Assembly (NCBI GenBank): GCA_031539345.1
Contig: JAVKMO010000003.1
Span: forward strand, 3,874-67,873
Source: JAVKMO01 sp031539345
GTDB lineage: Bacteria; Bacteroidota; Bacteroidia; Chitinophagales; Chitinophagaceae
Length of the DNA stretch: 64,000 nt
Direction of reading: 5' to 3'
A program made the position numbers and the translations under genes. Below the pieces are notes generated by a model. It saw only the letters and a list, made by a program, of their open reading frames with translations. It was not told where the DNA came from and ran no database searches. Positions 54,479 through 63,787 of the stretch are shown here, in pieces (position 1 is the stretch's first letter; every line of letters starts with the position of its first letter).

Positions 54479-56053
54479 ATGGATAATAATATTGCCTTTA
54501 ACAGCTATAAAACAAAGCCCAAAAACAAGCCGAATTTGTTAGATAATGCCTCCTTGTTATACGGCAAAATTCCGCCACAGGCAACAGAGTTAGAAGAGGT
54601 TGTGTTGGGTGCGATGATGTCTGAACGAAGTGCAACAGACGTTGGGTTAGAATATTTAAAAGAGGACTGCTTTTATGCAGAAAAAAATCGTATCACTTTT
54701 AAGGCCATTGCGAGTCTGAGTAATAAAAAAATGCCCGTTGATCTTTATACCGTCAGCGAAGAATTAAAAGCAACGCAGGAGTTAGATCAAATTGGAGGGG
54801 TTTATGCGTTGGCACAATTAACGGAACAAATTGCTTCGACAGCACATATTGAATCGTGGGTAAAAATTATTCTCGAAAAATTTATTCAACGAGAACTGAT
54901 TCGTATTTCAAGTGAAATTATCCATGACGCATACAATCCTGCCGCAAATGTGTTTGATTTAATGAATAGTGCTGAATCAAAACTGTTTGCGATTACGAAT
55001 AATTTTATCAAAAAAAATTATCAAAAAGTATCCGAAGCTTTAGTCAGCGTCATTACCCATATTACAGAATTAAAAAACCAAAAATCTGAAATTAGTGGCT
55101 TATATACTGGGTTTAAAGAATTAGACAATATGACCAATGGTTGGCAAAAAACGGATTTGATTATTGTTGCAGCACGACCTGGTTTAGGGAAAACCGCTTT
55201 TGCACTCAACCTTGCACGCCTTACATCAATGCACAAAATCAAACCTGCAGGAGTAGCATTTTTCAGTTTAGAAATGAGTACGTCTCAATTGATTGAACGT
55301 TTATTGAGTGCCGAATCAAGCATTAAATTAGAAAGTATTAAAAAAGGCAGACTCAATGAAAATGAATGGCAACGCCTCAATGAGCGTGGGGTTGTTCCAC
55401 TTTCTGAGGCACCAATTTATATTGATGATACAAGTGCGTTGAATATTTTTGAACTACGTTCTAAAGCAAAAAAATTAGTCGCTAACAACAATGTGCAACT
55501 GATCATTATTGATTATTTACAAATTATGAGTGGCACAAGCGAAAACAAATCATTTAATCGAGAACAAGAAATTAGTAAAATTTCTCGTGAACTCAAATCA
55601 CTTGCAAAAGAATTAGAAGTTCCCATTATTGCTCTTTCTCAATTGAACAGAAATTCTGAAAGCCGTGGCGGAAAAGAAGGCACAAGCAAAAGACCGATGT
55701 TGAGTGATTTGCGAGAAAGTGGTGCGATTGAACAAGATGCTGATATGGTAATTTTACTGTATCGTGATGACTATTATGGAACAACCGCAAATGAAAACGG
55801 AGAGAATATTAAGGGCTTAGTAGAAGCCAATATTGCTAAACACCGAAATGGTGAATTGGGAACGATACAATTAAAAGTGATGTTAGATATTCAAAAATTT
55901 ACAGATTGGGAAGGTTCAGGCAGCCATCAAGGTGGAAACTTAACCCCTTTTTCAACCATTGAAGCTGCGGGAGAACAAAAAACCATTACGCGAAAAAGCA
56001 AAATGCAAGTTGATAAAAGTAGCAATAACGATGATGGACAAGCACCATTTTAA
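54479..56053 (+). CDS. dnaB: Replicative DNA helicase DnaB
   Basis: Hexameric helicase of 524 residues at the replication fork. The N-terminal primase-interacting domain starts PPQATELEEVVLGAMM. The RecA-like motor has Walker A AARPGLGKTAFALNLA near residue 231, VAFFSLEMSTSQL, VQLIIIDYLQIM as Walker B and the RESGAIEQDADMV motif. A Gly/Ser-rich tail follows. It ends two bases before the convergent mqnD stop. Confidence 0.96.
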   Translation: MDNNIAFNSYKTKPKNKPNLLDNASLLYGKIPPQATELEEVVLGAMMSERSATDVGLEYLKEDCFYAEKNRITFKAIASLSNKKMPVDLYTVSEELKATQELDQIGGVYALAQLTEQIASTAHIESWVKIILEKFIQRELIRISSEIIHDAYNPAANVFDLMNSAESKLFAITNNFIKKNYQKVSEALVSVITHITELKNQKSEISGLYTGFKELDNMTNGWQKTDLIIVAARPGLGKTAFALNLARLTSMHKIKPAGVAFFSLEMSTSQLIERLLSAESSIKLESIKKGRLNENEWQRLNERGVVPLSEAPIYIDDTSALNIFELRSKAKKLVANNNVQLIIIDYLQIMSGTSENKSFNREQEISKISRELKSLAKELEVPIIALSQLNRNSESRGGKEGTSKRPMLSDLRESGAIEQDADMVILLYRDDYYGTTANENGENIKGLVEANIAKHRNGELGTIQLKVMLDIQKFTDWEGSGSHQGGNLTPFSTIEAAGEQKTITRKSKMQVDKSSNNDDGQAPF

Positions 56054-56055
56054 TT

Positions 56056-56886
56056 TTATGGTGCAAGCCAATTTTGTTGAAAGACATAATTAACATCGCC
56101 GATAATCACCATTTTCTGAATGGCTTGAATGCCTTTTTCACTAAGTGCAAACGTGTCTTCATTGACGTATAAATCAATATGTTGTCGCATCACATTTTTG
56201 TCCATTTCTTGTGCGTAATGTTGAACATAATTACTGATATGAGGCAATTGTTGTTGTGCTCTCAAAATGCTGTTTTGTAAACCTTGTTGAAAAGCAATTT
56301 GGTGTTCAAGAGGAATGTTTTTTTTGATTAAAAAGCAACCCAATGGCAATGGCAATTGCGTTGCACTGTGCCACATTTCTCCTAAATCAGCAATTTGTAT
56401 CAATCCTTTTTCTTGATAGGTAAATCTGTTTTCATGAATAATAATTCCAAGGTCTGCACCATCTGCTAAAAGGATGTTTTCAATATTTGAAAAAATGCTA
56501 TGCTGAATGCTTTTATACTTTGAAAAAAAATAATGAAAAAGCAAGTTAGCACTTGTTGTTTGCCCTGGCGTTACAATTCGCAAAGAAGGAATTTGTTCTA
56601 TAGAAAAGTTTTTTTTTGCAATAACAAGTGGTCCGTTTTTTTGTCCCAGTGCAGCACCCGTTCTTAACACTTTGTAGTGAGATAATAATTGTGGCAACAT
56701 GGCTACGCTCACTTTAATCACGTCGTATTGATGTGTAAGTGCAAGAGTGTTTAATTGCTGAATATCAAAATAATCTACGTTACAATCAAACTTGTTTTGT
56801 AAAGGATCATGCAAAAAATGATCAACAATAAATGTGTCATTCGGACAAGGGCTAATTGCAATAGATAGAGGCGTAAGAGGCATCAT
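56056..56886 (-). CDS. mqnD: 1,4-dihydroxy-6-naphthoate synthase (futalosine pathway)
   Basis: Periplasmic-binding-protein-fold enzyme of 276 residues in menaquinone synthesis by the futalosine route. The N-terminal ISPCPNDTFIVDHFLH is diagnostic, followed by DVIKVSVAMLPQ, the ligand loop VTPGQTTSANLLFHYF and GADLGIIIHENRFTY. ATG at 56886 was chosen, the longer reading starts at TTG. It implies that the organism uses menaquinone, the substrate of the alternative complex III encoded at the left of the window. Confidence 0.92.
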   Translation of the reverse strand: MMPLTPLSIAISPCPNDTFIVDHFLHDPLQNKFDCNVDYFDIQQLNTLALTHQYDVIKVSVAMLPQLLSHYKVLRTGAALGQKNGPLVIAKKNFSIEQIPSLRIVTPGQTTSANLLFHYFFSKYKSIQHSIFSNIENILLADGADLGIIIHENRFTYQEKGLIQIADLGEMWHSATQLPLPLGCFLIKKNIPLEHQIAFQQGLQNSILRAQQQLPHISNYVQHYAQEMDKNVMRQHIDLYVNEDTFALSEKGIQAIQKMVIIGDVNYVFQQNWLAP

Positions 56887-56908
56887 CAATAATTGATAGC
56901 GTAAAAAA

Positions 56909-57844
56909 TTAGCTTTGTAAAAAACCTTTTTGTTCTAAAGCTTCTAACAAATAAGCCGACATTTTAAAATAGGCTTCGTGCGTATAACCAGCAATATGTG
57001 GTGTGAGGAGTACTTGATGATGCGTTAATAATTCATCGAGTATTTTTTTTTCATCAACATCAAGCTGGTCTATTTTTTCGTTTTCTAAAACATCTAATAA
57101 AACACCCTTAAAAAGATGATGAGAAAGGGCTTTGAGTAAGTCTTTTGTGTTTACAATTTCGCCTCTTGAAGCATTGATAAAATAAATTGGTTGTTTTATT
57201 TTTTCAAAAAATTGTTCGTTCACAAAGTGTTTTGTTTCACTGGTTAGTGGCAAATTGACACTCACAATATGTGCTTGTTGTAGCACTTCATTCAACTCAC
57301 TTTCAACAATCAACCCAGCACCAAATCCTGTTTTATATTTATCATAAACCAAAATTTTTTGAGGTTGAAAGCCACTAATAGAACGGGCAAACGCTTGTCC
57401 AGTATTGCCATAACCAATAACGCCAACAATTTTATTTTGAATTTCCTCTCCCCTATTCGCATCTCGTATCCATTGGTGTTTTTTGATTTCTGCAAAACTT
57501 TTTGGAATGTTATTCATCATCGTCAGCAGCATTCCTATGGTGTGTTCTGCGACGGCTTGGGCGTTGCCTTGTGGTGTAGAAATGCAAACTATATTTTTCT
57601 TTTCTGCATACGACACGTCAATCAATTCCATTCCGCTACCCAGTCGTCCTATCCATTTCAACTTGTGTGCTTTGTCTAAAACAGCAGCGTCAATTTTTAA
57701 TCTTGTGGTAACAACAAGTCCTTGGACATCTTTTATTTTTTCATGCAATTGTTGTAGCGTGATTGTGGGTTCATAAATGACTTGGTGATGCTTTAAAAAA
57801 GTATCAACTAACACTTGATGACAGGGTGCTGTGATTAAAATCAT
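56909..57844 (-). CDS. 2-hydroxyacid dehydrogenase (D-3-phosphoglycerate dehydrogenase-like)
   Basis: NAD-dependent dehydrogenase of 311 residues. The nucleotide-binding fold shows VGVIGYGNTGQAFARSI, and the catalytic residues are expected in NASRGEIV (Arg), LDVLENEKI (Glu) and LTPHIAGYTHEAY (His). It resembles the D-isomer 2-hydroxyacid family, for example SerA, but lacks a regulatory ACT domain, so the physiological substrate is open. It lies between dapD and mqnD on the same strand, 5 bp after dapD. Confidence 0.85.
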   Translation of the reverse strand: MILITAPCHQVLVDTFLKHHQVIYEPTITLQQLHEKIKDVQGLVVTTRLKIDAAVLDKAHKLKWIGRLGSGMELIDVSYAEKKNIVCISTPQGNAQAVAEHTIGMLLTMMNNIPKSFAEIKKHQWIRDANRGEEIQNKIVGVIGYGNTGQAFARSISGFQPQKILVYDKYKTGFGAGLIVESELNEVLQQAHIVSVNLPLTSETKHFVNEQFFEKIKQPIYFINASRGEIVNTKDLLKALSHHLFKGVLLDVLENEKIDQLDVDEKKILDELLTHHQVLLTPHIAGYTHEAYFKMSAYLLEALEQKGFLQS

Positions 57845-57849
57845 ATCCT

Positions 57850-58659
57850 CTAAATCGACACGTTAAAATCTCGTAATGCATCGTTGAGGCTGGTTTTTAA
57901 ATCGGTGGATTCTTTTCTTTGACCGATAATTAAAGCACAACCAACGCCATACTCGCCAGCAGGAAATTGTTTGTTGTATGACCCAGGAATGACCACGCTG
58001 CGTGCAGGAACTTTGCCTTTATATTCTACAGGGCTTGCACCACTAACATCAATAATTTTTGTTGATTTTGTCAATACCACATTCGCACCTAAAACGGCTT
58101 GTTGTTCAACAATAACGCCTTCTACAACAATGCAACGAGACCCAATAAAAGCACCGTCTTCTATAATCACAGGGCTGGCTTGCAAAGGTTCTAATACACC
58201 GCCAATGCCCACGCCACCACTCAAGTGAACGCCTTTGCCAATTTGTGCACAAGAGCCTACAGTTGCCCAAGTGTCAACCATTGTTCCTTCATCAACGTAA
58301 GCACCAATATTTACATACGATGGCATGAGGATAACATTTTTTGCAAGGTAAGCACCGTAGCGTGCCACAGCATGTGGAACAACACGAACGCCCAATGATT
58401 GAAAGTTTTTTTTCAAATCCATTTTGTCATAAAATTCAAAGGGCGGCACTTCCATCACTTTCATTTCTTGAATGGCAAAGTATAACAGAATGGCTTTTTT
58501 TACCCATTCATTCACTTGCCAATGACCTTGTTGTAATGGACTTGCTACACGCAGTTTGCCTTTATCCACTTGTTCTATGACAGCTCGGATAGCCTCTGTA
58601 TATTTTTTGTCTGATAATAAAGTTCTGTTTTCAAATGCTTGTTCAATGAGGTTTTCCAT
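57850..58659 (-). CDS. dapD: 2,3,4,5-tetrahydropyridine-2,6-dicarboxylate N-succinyltransferase
   Basis: Enzyme of 269 residues in the succinylase branch of lysine and diaminopimelate synthesis. After an N-terminal helical domain (VDKGKLRVASPLQQGHWQVNEWV), a left-handed beta-helix of hexapeptide repeats runs through MVDTWATVGSCAQIGKGVHL, GVLEPLQASPVIIEDGAF and VVIPGSYNKQFPAGEYG. The length matches the family. It precedes the dehydrogenase gene by only 5 bases. Confidence 0.95.
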   Translation of the reverse strand: MENLIEQAFENRTLLSDKKYTEAIRAVIEQVDKGKLRVASPLQQGHWQVNEWVKKAILLYFAIQEMKVMEVPPFEFYDKMDLKKNFQSLGVRVVPHAVARYGAYLAKNVILMPSYVNIGAYVDEGTMVDTWATVGSCAQIGKGVHLSGGVGIGGVLEPLQASPVIIEDGAFIGSRCIVVEGVIVEQQAVLGANVVLTKSTKIIDVSGASPVEYKGKVPARSVVIPGSYNKQFPAGEYGVGCALIIGQRKESTDLKTSLNDALRDFNVSI

Positions 58660-58740
58660 GCTATTGTTTATGTTGATTAAAACTAAAAATAAGACTTTAA
58701 GTGTTGAAAAAAATCAATCCGTCAAAAACGCTTATTCAAT

Positions 58741-59196
58741 TTATTGCCAGACAATTTTAAAATTGGGTATCGTTTGTTGGTTTGAAGCGTTGCCTTTATC
58801 TTGCAGTACAATATTAACCGCATAAACTTCTCCTCGTCGAATTTTATTGGTAAAATCAATCGTAATCGACGTGCCTGTTAAAAAATCTTGCGTACCAGTA
58901 ATCACTGGGTCTGCAGTTTCTAAAGAAGGTTTCAAAGTATAAGTTACTGTTATGCCTGTTGTTGGCAATGCATTATTCAAGGTGATGCGTAGGGTTGCCT
59001 TTGCATCGCTACAAACAACCGTTTCGGCATTATTTTTTATAATGAGGTTGCTAATACCTGCATCAATTTTGACATTTTTTGTAACGCTCTTTTCTGAGTT
59101 TGGCGAAGACAAAGGCATATCATCTTTTCCACAATGCAAGAAAAATGTATTCCATAAAAAAACAAACAAAACGAGTAAAGAAAAGTGTTTAAACAT
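58741..59196 (-). CDS. Putative lipoprotein of unknown function
   Basis: Protein of 151 residues with a lipoprotein signal MFKHFSLLVLFVFLWNTFFLHC and likely lipidated Cys22. The mature part has a beta-rich repetitive-looking region (KATLRITLNNALPTTGITVTYTL) and SITIDFTNKIRRGEVYAVNIVLQD. It recalls Ig-like domains of Bacteroidetes surface proteins, but no family can be named. It lies directly downstream of the large secreted protein gene. Confidence 0.65.
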   Translation of the reverse strand: MFKHFSLLVLFVFLWNTFFLHCGKDDMPLSSPNSEKSVTKNVKIDAGISNLIIKNNAETVVCSDAKATLRITLNNALPTTGITVTYTLKPSLETADPVITGTQDFLTGTSITIDFTNKIRRGEVYAVNIVLQDKGNASNQQTIPNFKIVWQ

Positions 59197-59240
59197 ATAC
59201 TGATTTTAAAAAGAGGTAAATAATTAGTTTTATAGAAAGG

Positions 59241-62200
59241 TTATTTTTCGTTTACAATCACATCGCTCACTTCTAACAATTGCCCCTCGCTGTCTAATAC
59301 ATGAAGAAGGCATTGCGTACAAGAAAGGTTTGCTTTTTCTATTGCCACTGTTCCTGTATTGGCATTAAAATTTTCGGTATAAACATTTGTTCCATTCAAG
59401 TCATACACACGAACGGTAATGTCCTTGACGATAACATCAGTACACCATCTTACAATAATTTTTGCTTGGTCGATGATGTTGCCTTGTACAGAAGTTGCGT
59501 TACCGTAACGAGCAAAAGGGACAGCACAAGTGGGTGAGTAATAATATTTTTTTGACAGCGGACTAATACAACCATTCGCATCTGTACCGCTCACATTGTA
59601 AACGCCTGGTTGTGTAAAATTGCTGAATGGCGTTCTTGTTGTTGCGTGAACAACATTGTTCAAATACCATTTGTATTCAATGAAATTCGTATTTGAAGAA
59701 CTGAGCCCTTCAGACGTTTTAATAATTTCTGGTACTGCTAGTGGAATTGCACAAGTGCTTGGAAGAGTCCATTTGGCATAAAGGGTCAAGTTTGCCGTAA
59801 GCGTAATAGGGAAAATAGCTTTGTTTGTAAATGCAGCATCTGTAAACCAAGCCACAAAAATATAACCTGTTCTCACGGGTATTTTGGCCTGTTCTGCGGT
59901 TACTTGTATTGCATTCGTCAAATTGCTTGGTGCATTTGTTATTGTACCTTCACTACTAAAAGATACAGAATACGTAATTTGAAAATTATATTTTGCCGAC
60001 CAAGTGATATTTGCACGAATATCTAATGGAAATGTTACCGCTATAGTTCTGTCAACAGTTGTAAACCAAGCCACAAAAGTAGAATCTGCTTTTGTGGGTG
60101 CACTTGGTGAAGTTTCAACTCGTCGCACACTTAAAGGAGCAAGCACAACTCCATCAAAGGTTACAGCATAATTTTTCGGTGTAAATTTTGGATAAAAAAT
60201 TGTATTAGCTGTCAAACTGAACGGAAAAGAAACTGCAGTTCCTATTCTGTCGGCAGTTGTAAACCAAGCCACAAAAGTTGAATCTGCTTTTGTTGGCGTT
60301 CCTGCCTGTGCGGCAGTTACTTCTGAAACCCCCGTTAAATTAGTTGGTGCAGCACTTGTTGTTCCACTAATATCAAAGGTTACATTGTAAACTGGCCCAG
60401 AAGGTACTCCGTATTGTGCATAAAAAACGGCGTCTGTTGTGATTGGATCAAATGTTATTATCGCTGTTCCGCCTGTTGCCGCTGCAAACCAGCCTAAAAA
60501 AGAAAATCCTGATTTTGTTGGGTTGATAGTTAGTCTTGTTGGCGTGCCTCCAATACTTGTTGTTTGCACATAGTTTGCGGAGTCTGCTGTTGTGCCTCCA
60601 TTCAAATCAAATCTTACACCAAGGCGAGAAAATCCATTTGAGGTAAATAATCCTCTGCCATGTGTTGCGGCAAGCACTTGGTGGTCAGACGTTCTCATTT
60701 TTAATTGCGTTACTCTTACATTCGCAAAGCCATTATTTGCAACAGTCCATACAGGCGAAGCTACAGAAAAGTCGCTTGTTCCATAAATGCCAAGTTCTGT
60801 ACCAAGTATAACTTCTTTTCTGTTGTTGGGGTTAAATAAAGCCGCACGTATAGGCATATCGGGCAAATTTCCTTTTTTATCCACCCAGTTTGTACCTCCG
60901 TTAGTTGTATAATAAACACGAGAAGTTAAGCCATAATTAAAATAAGTAATCAAGATTTCATTTTCATTGGCCCCAAATTCTATTTGAGAAATTGCACCAT
61001 TTTCAGGCAAATTGATTGTGCTTATAGTTGGTGTGCCACTGCCTCCGTCTGCATTGGTTACTTTAAATAGGGCTGCAACAATTTCCGTTGGGAAAGTTAC
61101 GGGAACAGTAGCAATAAACAAAGTTGTACTGGCTGTTGTATAAGGCGATACTGCCATTGTAGATGTTGCTGTTTTCATACCAGTAATAGTAAGATCACTT
61201 TTTCGACTTGCTACATCACCAGCACTTGAAATGCTTGTTATATCTTTTATACGATATAAAACGCCATTTGTTCCATCCGTGCTTTTATAGGTATATAAAA
61301 CATGCTTATTATTATCATAGGCAGCTGTATTGAGAAATTGACCTGTAGATTGGTCCGCAAGTAAAGGAATGTCAAAAGATGAACCATTTACCGAAAGATT
61401 ATACATGTTGTTGACATACGCAGCAATCTGGCAATTTGGGCTTGTCTGATCAATAAAACAAGCTGCTCCATCACCACCCAATATCTCTACCGCACCGGCA
61501 AGTCCAGAGTTTGACAATTGAAGTGTTCCATTGTCTTGGGTTCCTCCCAAATAATAATTCGTATTTGCGGTTGGGTGAATAGCCCCTGTATAAAACTGCG
61601 TTACGTTGTAGTTTTTATTGTTGGTGCTAATCGCACTTGATAAGCTGGTTAAGCTGGTTAGACTTGAAGCATAAGAAACTCCCCCATCATGTCCAAATAA
61701 AAGGTTTGTTCCTGCGTTATTAAATTCTATAGCGTGTTGGTCAGCATGCACAACAGAAGAAGAACCTGAAATGCTACTATTCCAGCGAGAAATCTGCGAC
61801 CAAGCAGTACCCCCATTTGTACTCCGAAATAAATCGACCCCCCCAATAACCACATCATTTGCCTCTGTTGGATTCACTGCAATGGCTAAATCATAAAAGG
61901 CTTGACCGCGTGTAAAATCTGTATTTGGTATCTGCAAATCAGCATCAGCAGGTTCTTCTGTTAAAGATGTCCACGTAGATCCTCCATCAGTTGTTTTTAA
62001 AATTTGTTCCAATTGATTGCCTCTTTCAACAAGAGCATAAAGCACAGTAGAATTACTTGGTGATGCCGCAATTTCTACACGCCCAGAATTTGCAGGAGGA
62101 ACAATACCGCGACCTATTGTGCTTTCATCAAGTATATCCCAAGTACAGCCTGTTGCTTTTGCACAAGTTGCGGTGGCAGACAAAATCGCTCCTCCGCCTT

Positions 62201-63302
62201 CTCCATATTTATCTCTTTTTGTGCCTACGAATATTTTTCCTGTAGTTGTAACAGCAATAGATGCCACAGGATAAGGGGCAGCAGTTACATTCGGCAATGT
62301 TTGGGTAAAATTTGTACCCGCATTTGTTGAAACATAAAGCCCTTGTATTCCTGTTTCAGGAGCAAAAACCCGTGGAAAAGCGTTAATACTCAAAGGTTCT
62401 TCAACACCGACATAGAGTACGCCTTGATAGACAAGCATATCATTGATGGCTTTAAAGCCTTTTGTCGCTGATAGTTGGGTGAAAGTTGCTCCCGCATCAG
62501 TACTTTTAAAAACGCCGGCACCGCCATAGTTAGAAGCAGTAGAAAAACCTTCGCCAGTGCCTACATACATGATTTTTGTATCTTGGTCATCAAATGCAAT
62601 TTTTGTGATGGAAAGCGAGCTCCAAAAGTCATCTACTTTTACCCATGCAGAAGTTGAAGTTGTAATATCTAAATTGTAATACAATCCGCCTGTTACACCA
62701 CCTGCCCAAACTTTTTTTCCCGTAGCATCATTGGGGTCAAAAGCGATTGCTCTTGTTCTTCCGCCAATATTATTAGGACCTCTTTCTATCCATTTTACGG
62801 TTTCATCTGGTCTGCTACCCGGCACAAGGGGTCTTAAAATTTTTGAACTGGCAATGATGCGTTGGTTTTTTTCTATTTCTGGAGTTAATACTTCTGGCGT
62901 TGGTCTTTGCAATTGTAAATTTTGGGTGAGTTGTGCATCTTGAAGGCGTGCAAGGTCTGGTCTATCCCCTTTTAACACTTCTAATTTTCTGCTTTTGCGT
63001 TCTGCTTTTAATTCTGTCCATGTTGGCGGTGCAAATACATCAACAACAGCCTTAGACTGTTCTGTTTCTTGCTTGGCACTAATTTTTATTTTACTTTTTG
63101 GTGTTGCTGTTCTATTTTTGTTTTCCCGCACAAGCGTTTGTGTAGGTTGGCGATTTGTTGTTTGTTGTTCTGTTACACGAATTGGTTTTGTGCTTATAGC
63201 CGTTGTTGAAGATGTTTTTGTGTTGAATATTTTAAAACAAAAAATACTGATTACAACAAGTATAATAAGAGCAAATGACTTCAAGAGAATGTTCATTTTC
63301 AT
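59241..63302 (-). CDS. Large secreted propeller and InlB-repeat protein with a cysteine-containing C-terminal tail
   Basis: Protein of 1353 residues. An N-terminal hydrophobic signal or anchor (about 8-25) precedes a low-complexity linker. From about 165 to 890 Asp/Gly-rich repeats such as YVGTGEGFSTASNYGGAGVFKS and LKTTDGGSTWTSL form a BNR/Vps10-like beta-propeller. Residues about 895 to 1180 hold four InlB-type repeats ending FYAQYG, FYPKFTP, WSAKYN and LYAKWTL. The last 80 residues, with VRVYDLNGTNVYTENF, LSCTQCLLHVLDSEGQLLEVS, resemble a type IX sorting tail. The binding target is unknown. Confidence 0.8.
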   Translation of the reverse strand: MKMNILLKSFALIILVVISIFCFKIFNTKTSSTTAISTKPIRVTEQQTTNRQPTQTLVRENKNRTATPKSKIKISAKQETEQSKAVVDVFAPPTWTELKAERKSRKLEVLKGDRPDLARLQDAQLTQNLQLQRPTPEVLTPEIEKNQRIIASSKILRPLVPGSRPDETVKWIERGPNNIGGRTRAIAFDPNDATGKKVWAGGVTGGLYYNLDITTSTSAWVKVDDFWSSLSITKIAFDDQDTKIMYVGTGEGFSTASNYGGAGVFKSTDAGATFTQLSATKGFKAINDMLVYQGVLYVGVEEPLSINAFPRVFAPETGIQGLYVSTNAGTNFTQTLPNVTAAPYPVASIAVTTTGKIFVGTKRDKYGEGGGAILSATATCAKATGCTWDILDESTIGRGIVPPANSGRVEIAASPSNSTVLYALVERGNQLEQILKTTDGGSTWTSLTEEPADADLQIPNTDFTRGQAFYDLAIAVNPTEANDVVIGGVDLFRSTNGGTAWSQISRWNSSISGSSSVVHADQHAIEFNNAGTNLLFGHDGGVSYASSLTSLTSLSSAISTNNKNYNVTQFYTGAIHPTANTNYYLGGTQDNGTLQLSNSGLAGAVEILGGDGAACFIDQTSPNCQIAAYVNNMYNLSVNGSSFDIPLLADQSTGQFLNTAAYDNNKHVLYTYKSTDGTNGVLYRIKDITSISSAGDVASRKSDLTITGMKTATSTMAVSPYTTASTTLFIATVPVTFPTEIVAALFKVTNADGGSGTPTISTINLPENGAISQIEFGANENEILITYFNYGLTSRVYYTTNGGTNWVDKKGNLPDMPIRAALFNPNNRKEVILGTELGIYGTSDFSVASPVWTVANNGFANVRVTQLKMRTSDHQVLAATHGRGLFTSNGFSRLGVRFDLNGGTTADSANYVQTTSIGGTPTRLTINPTKSGFSFLGWFAAATGGTAIITFDPITTDAVFYAQYGVPSGPVYNVTFDISGTTSAAPTNLTGVSEVTAAQAGTPTKADSTFVAWFTTADRIGTAVSFPFSLTANTIFYPKFTPKNYAVTFDGVVLAPLSVRRVETSPSAPTKADSTFVAWFTTVDRTIAVTFPLDIRANITWSAKYNFQITYSVSFSSEGTITNAPSNLTNAIQVTAEQAKIPVRTGYIFVAWFTDAAFTNKAIFPITLTANLTLYAKWTLPSTCAIPLAVPEIIKTSEGLSSSNTNFIEYKWYLNNVVHATTRTPFSNFTQPGVYNVSGTDANGCISPLSKKYYYSPTCAVPFARYGNATSVQGNIIDQAKIIVRWCTDVIVKDITVRVYDLNGTNVYTENFNANTGTVAIEKANLSCTQCLLHVLDSEGQLLEVSDVIVNEK

Positions 63303-63323
63303 TGGTGATACGTTTTGAAATAA

Positions 63324-63749
63324 TTAAGAATGAATTTGTAGGGGCAAAGGGTGAAAATGGGTAATATTGATTTTGTGAAATCGTTTTTTTTGTTTCAATA
63401 GAATCCATGAAGGATAAAATTGATTTGAATCTAAAAGTGGATCTTGAGATTTTGGCTGTTGTTGTATGAGGTCTTGTTGATTGGCTATAAAATAATTGAC
63501 TTGAATGAACAGGCTATCAGCTTGTTTTCTTATTGTATATGGATAGGCTTTTTTGTTGATGTAAACCGATTCAATGTTTGCGTTTTTTAACTTTTTTTTA
63601 GGTATTGAAAAAGTGAATAGTATTCCTCTACCTGCGTCCAAAGAAGGGCGATACAATAAATAAGTACCCGTTGCATTCACCGTTATTGTGTCTTTGGCTT
63701 GTACCATCAAGGTATTCAAACAAAATAAATAAAAGACCACGCATTTCAT
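63324..63749 (-). CDS. Small secreted protein of unknown function
   Basis: Protein of 141 residues with a signal peptide MKCVVFYLFCLNTLMVQAKD. The rest (ITVNATGTYLLYRPS, FTFSIPKKKLKNANIESVYINKK) is strand-rich and the C-terminus is basic. It matches no family I recognise. It lies between the large secreted protein gene (21 bp downstream) and the gene whose C-terminus is at the right edge, so all three may be one cluster of cell-surface or secreted proteins. Confidence 0.55.
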   Translation of the reverse strand: MKCVVFYLFCLNTLMVQAKDTITVNATGTYLLYRPSLDAGRGILFTFSIPKKKLKNANIESVYINKKAYPYTIRKQADSLFIQVNYFIANQQDLIQQQPKSQDPLLDSNQFYPSWILLKQKKRFHKINITHFHPLPLQIHS

Positions 63750-63787
63750 TAACCGAAGATAATCAAATATCTAATAGAGGACATTGT

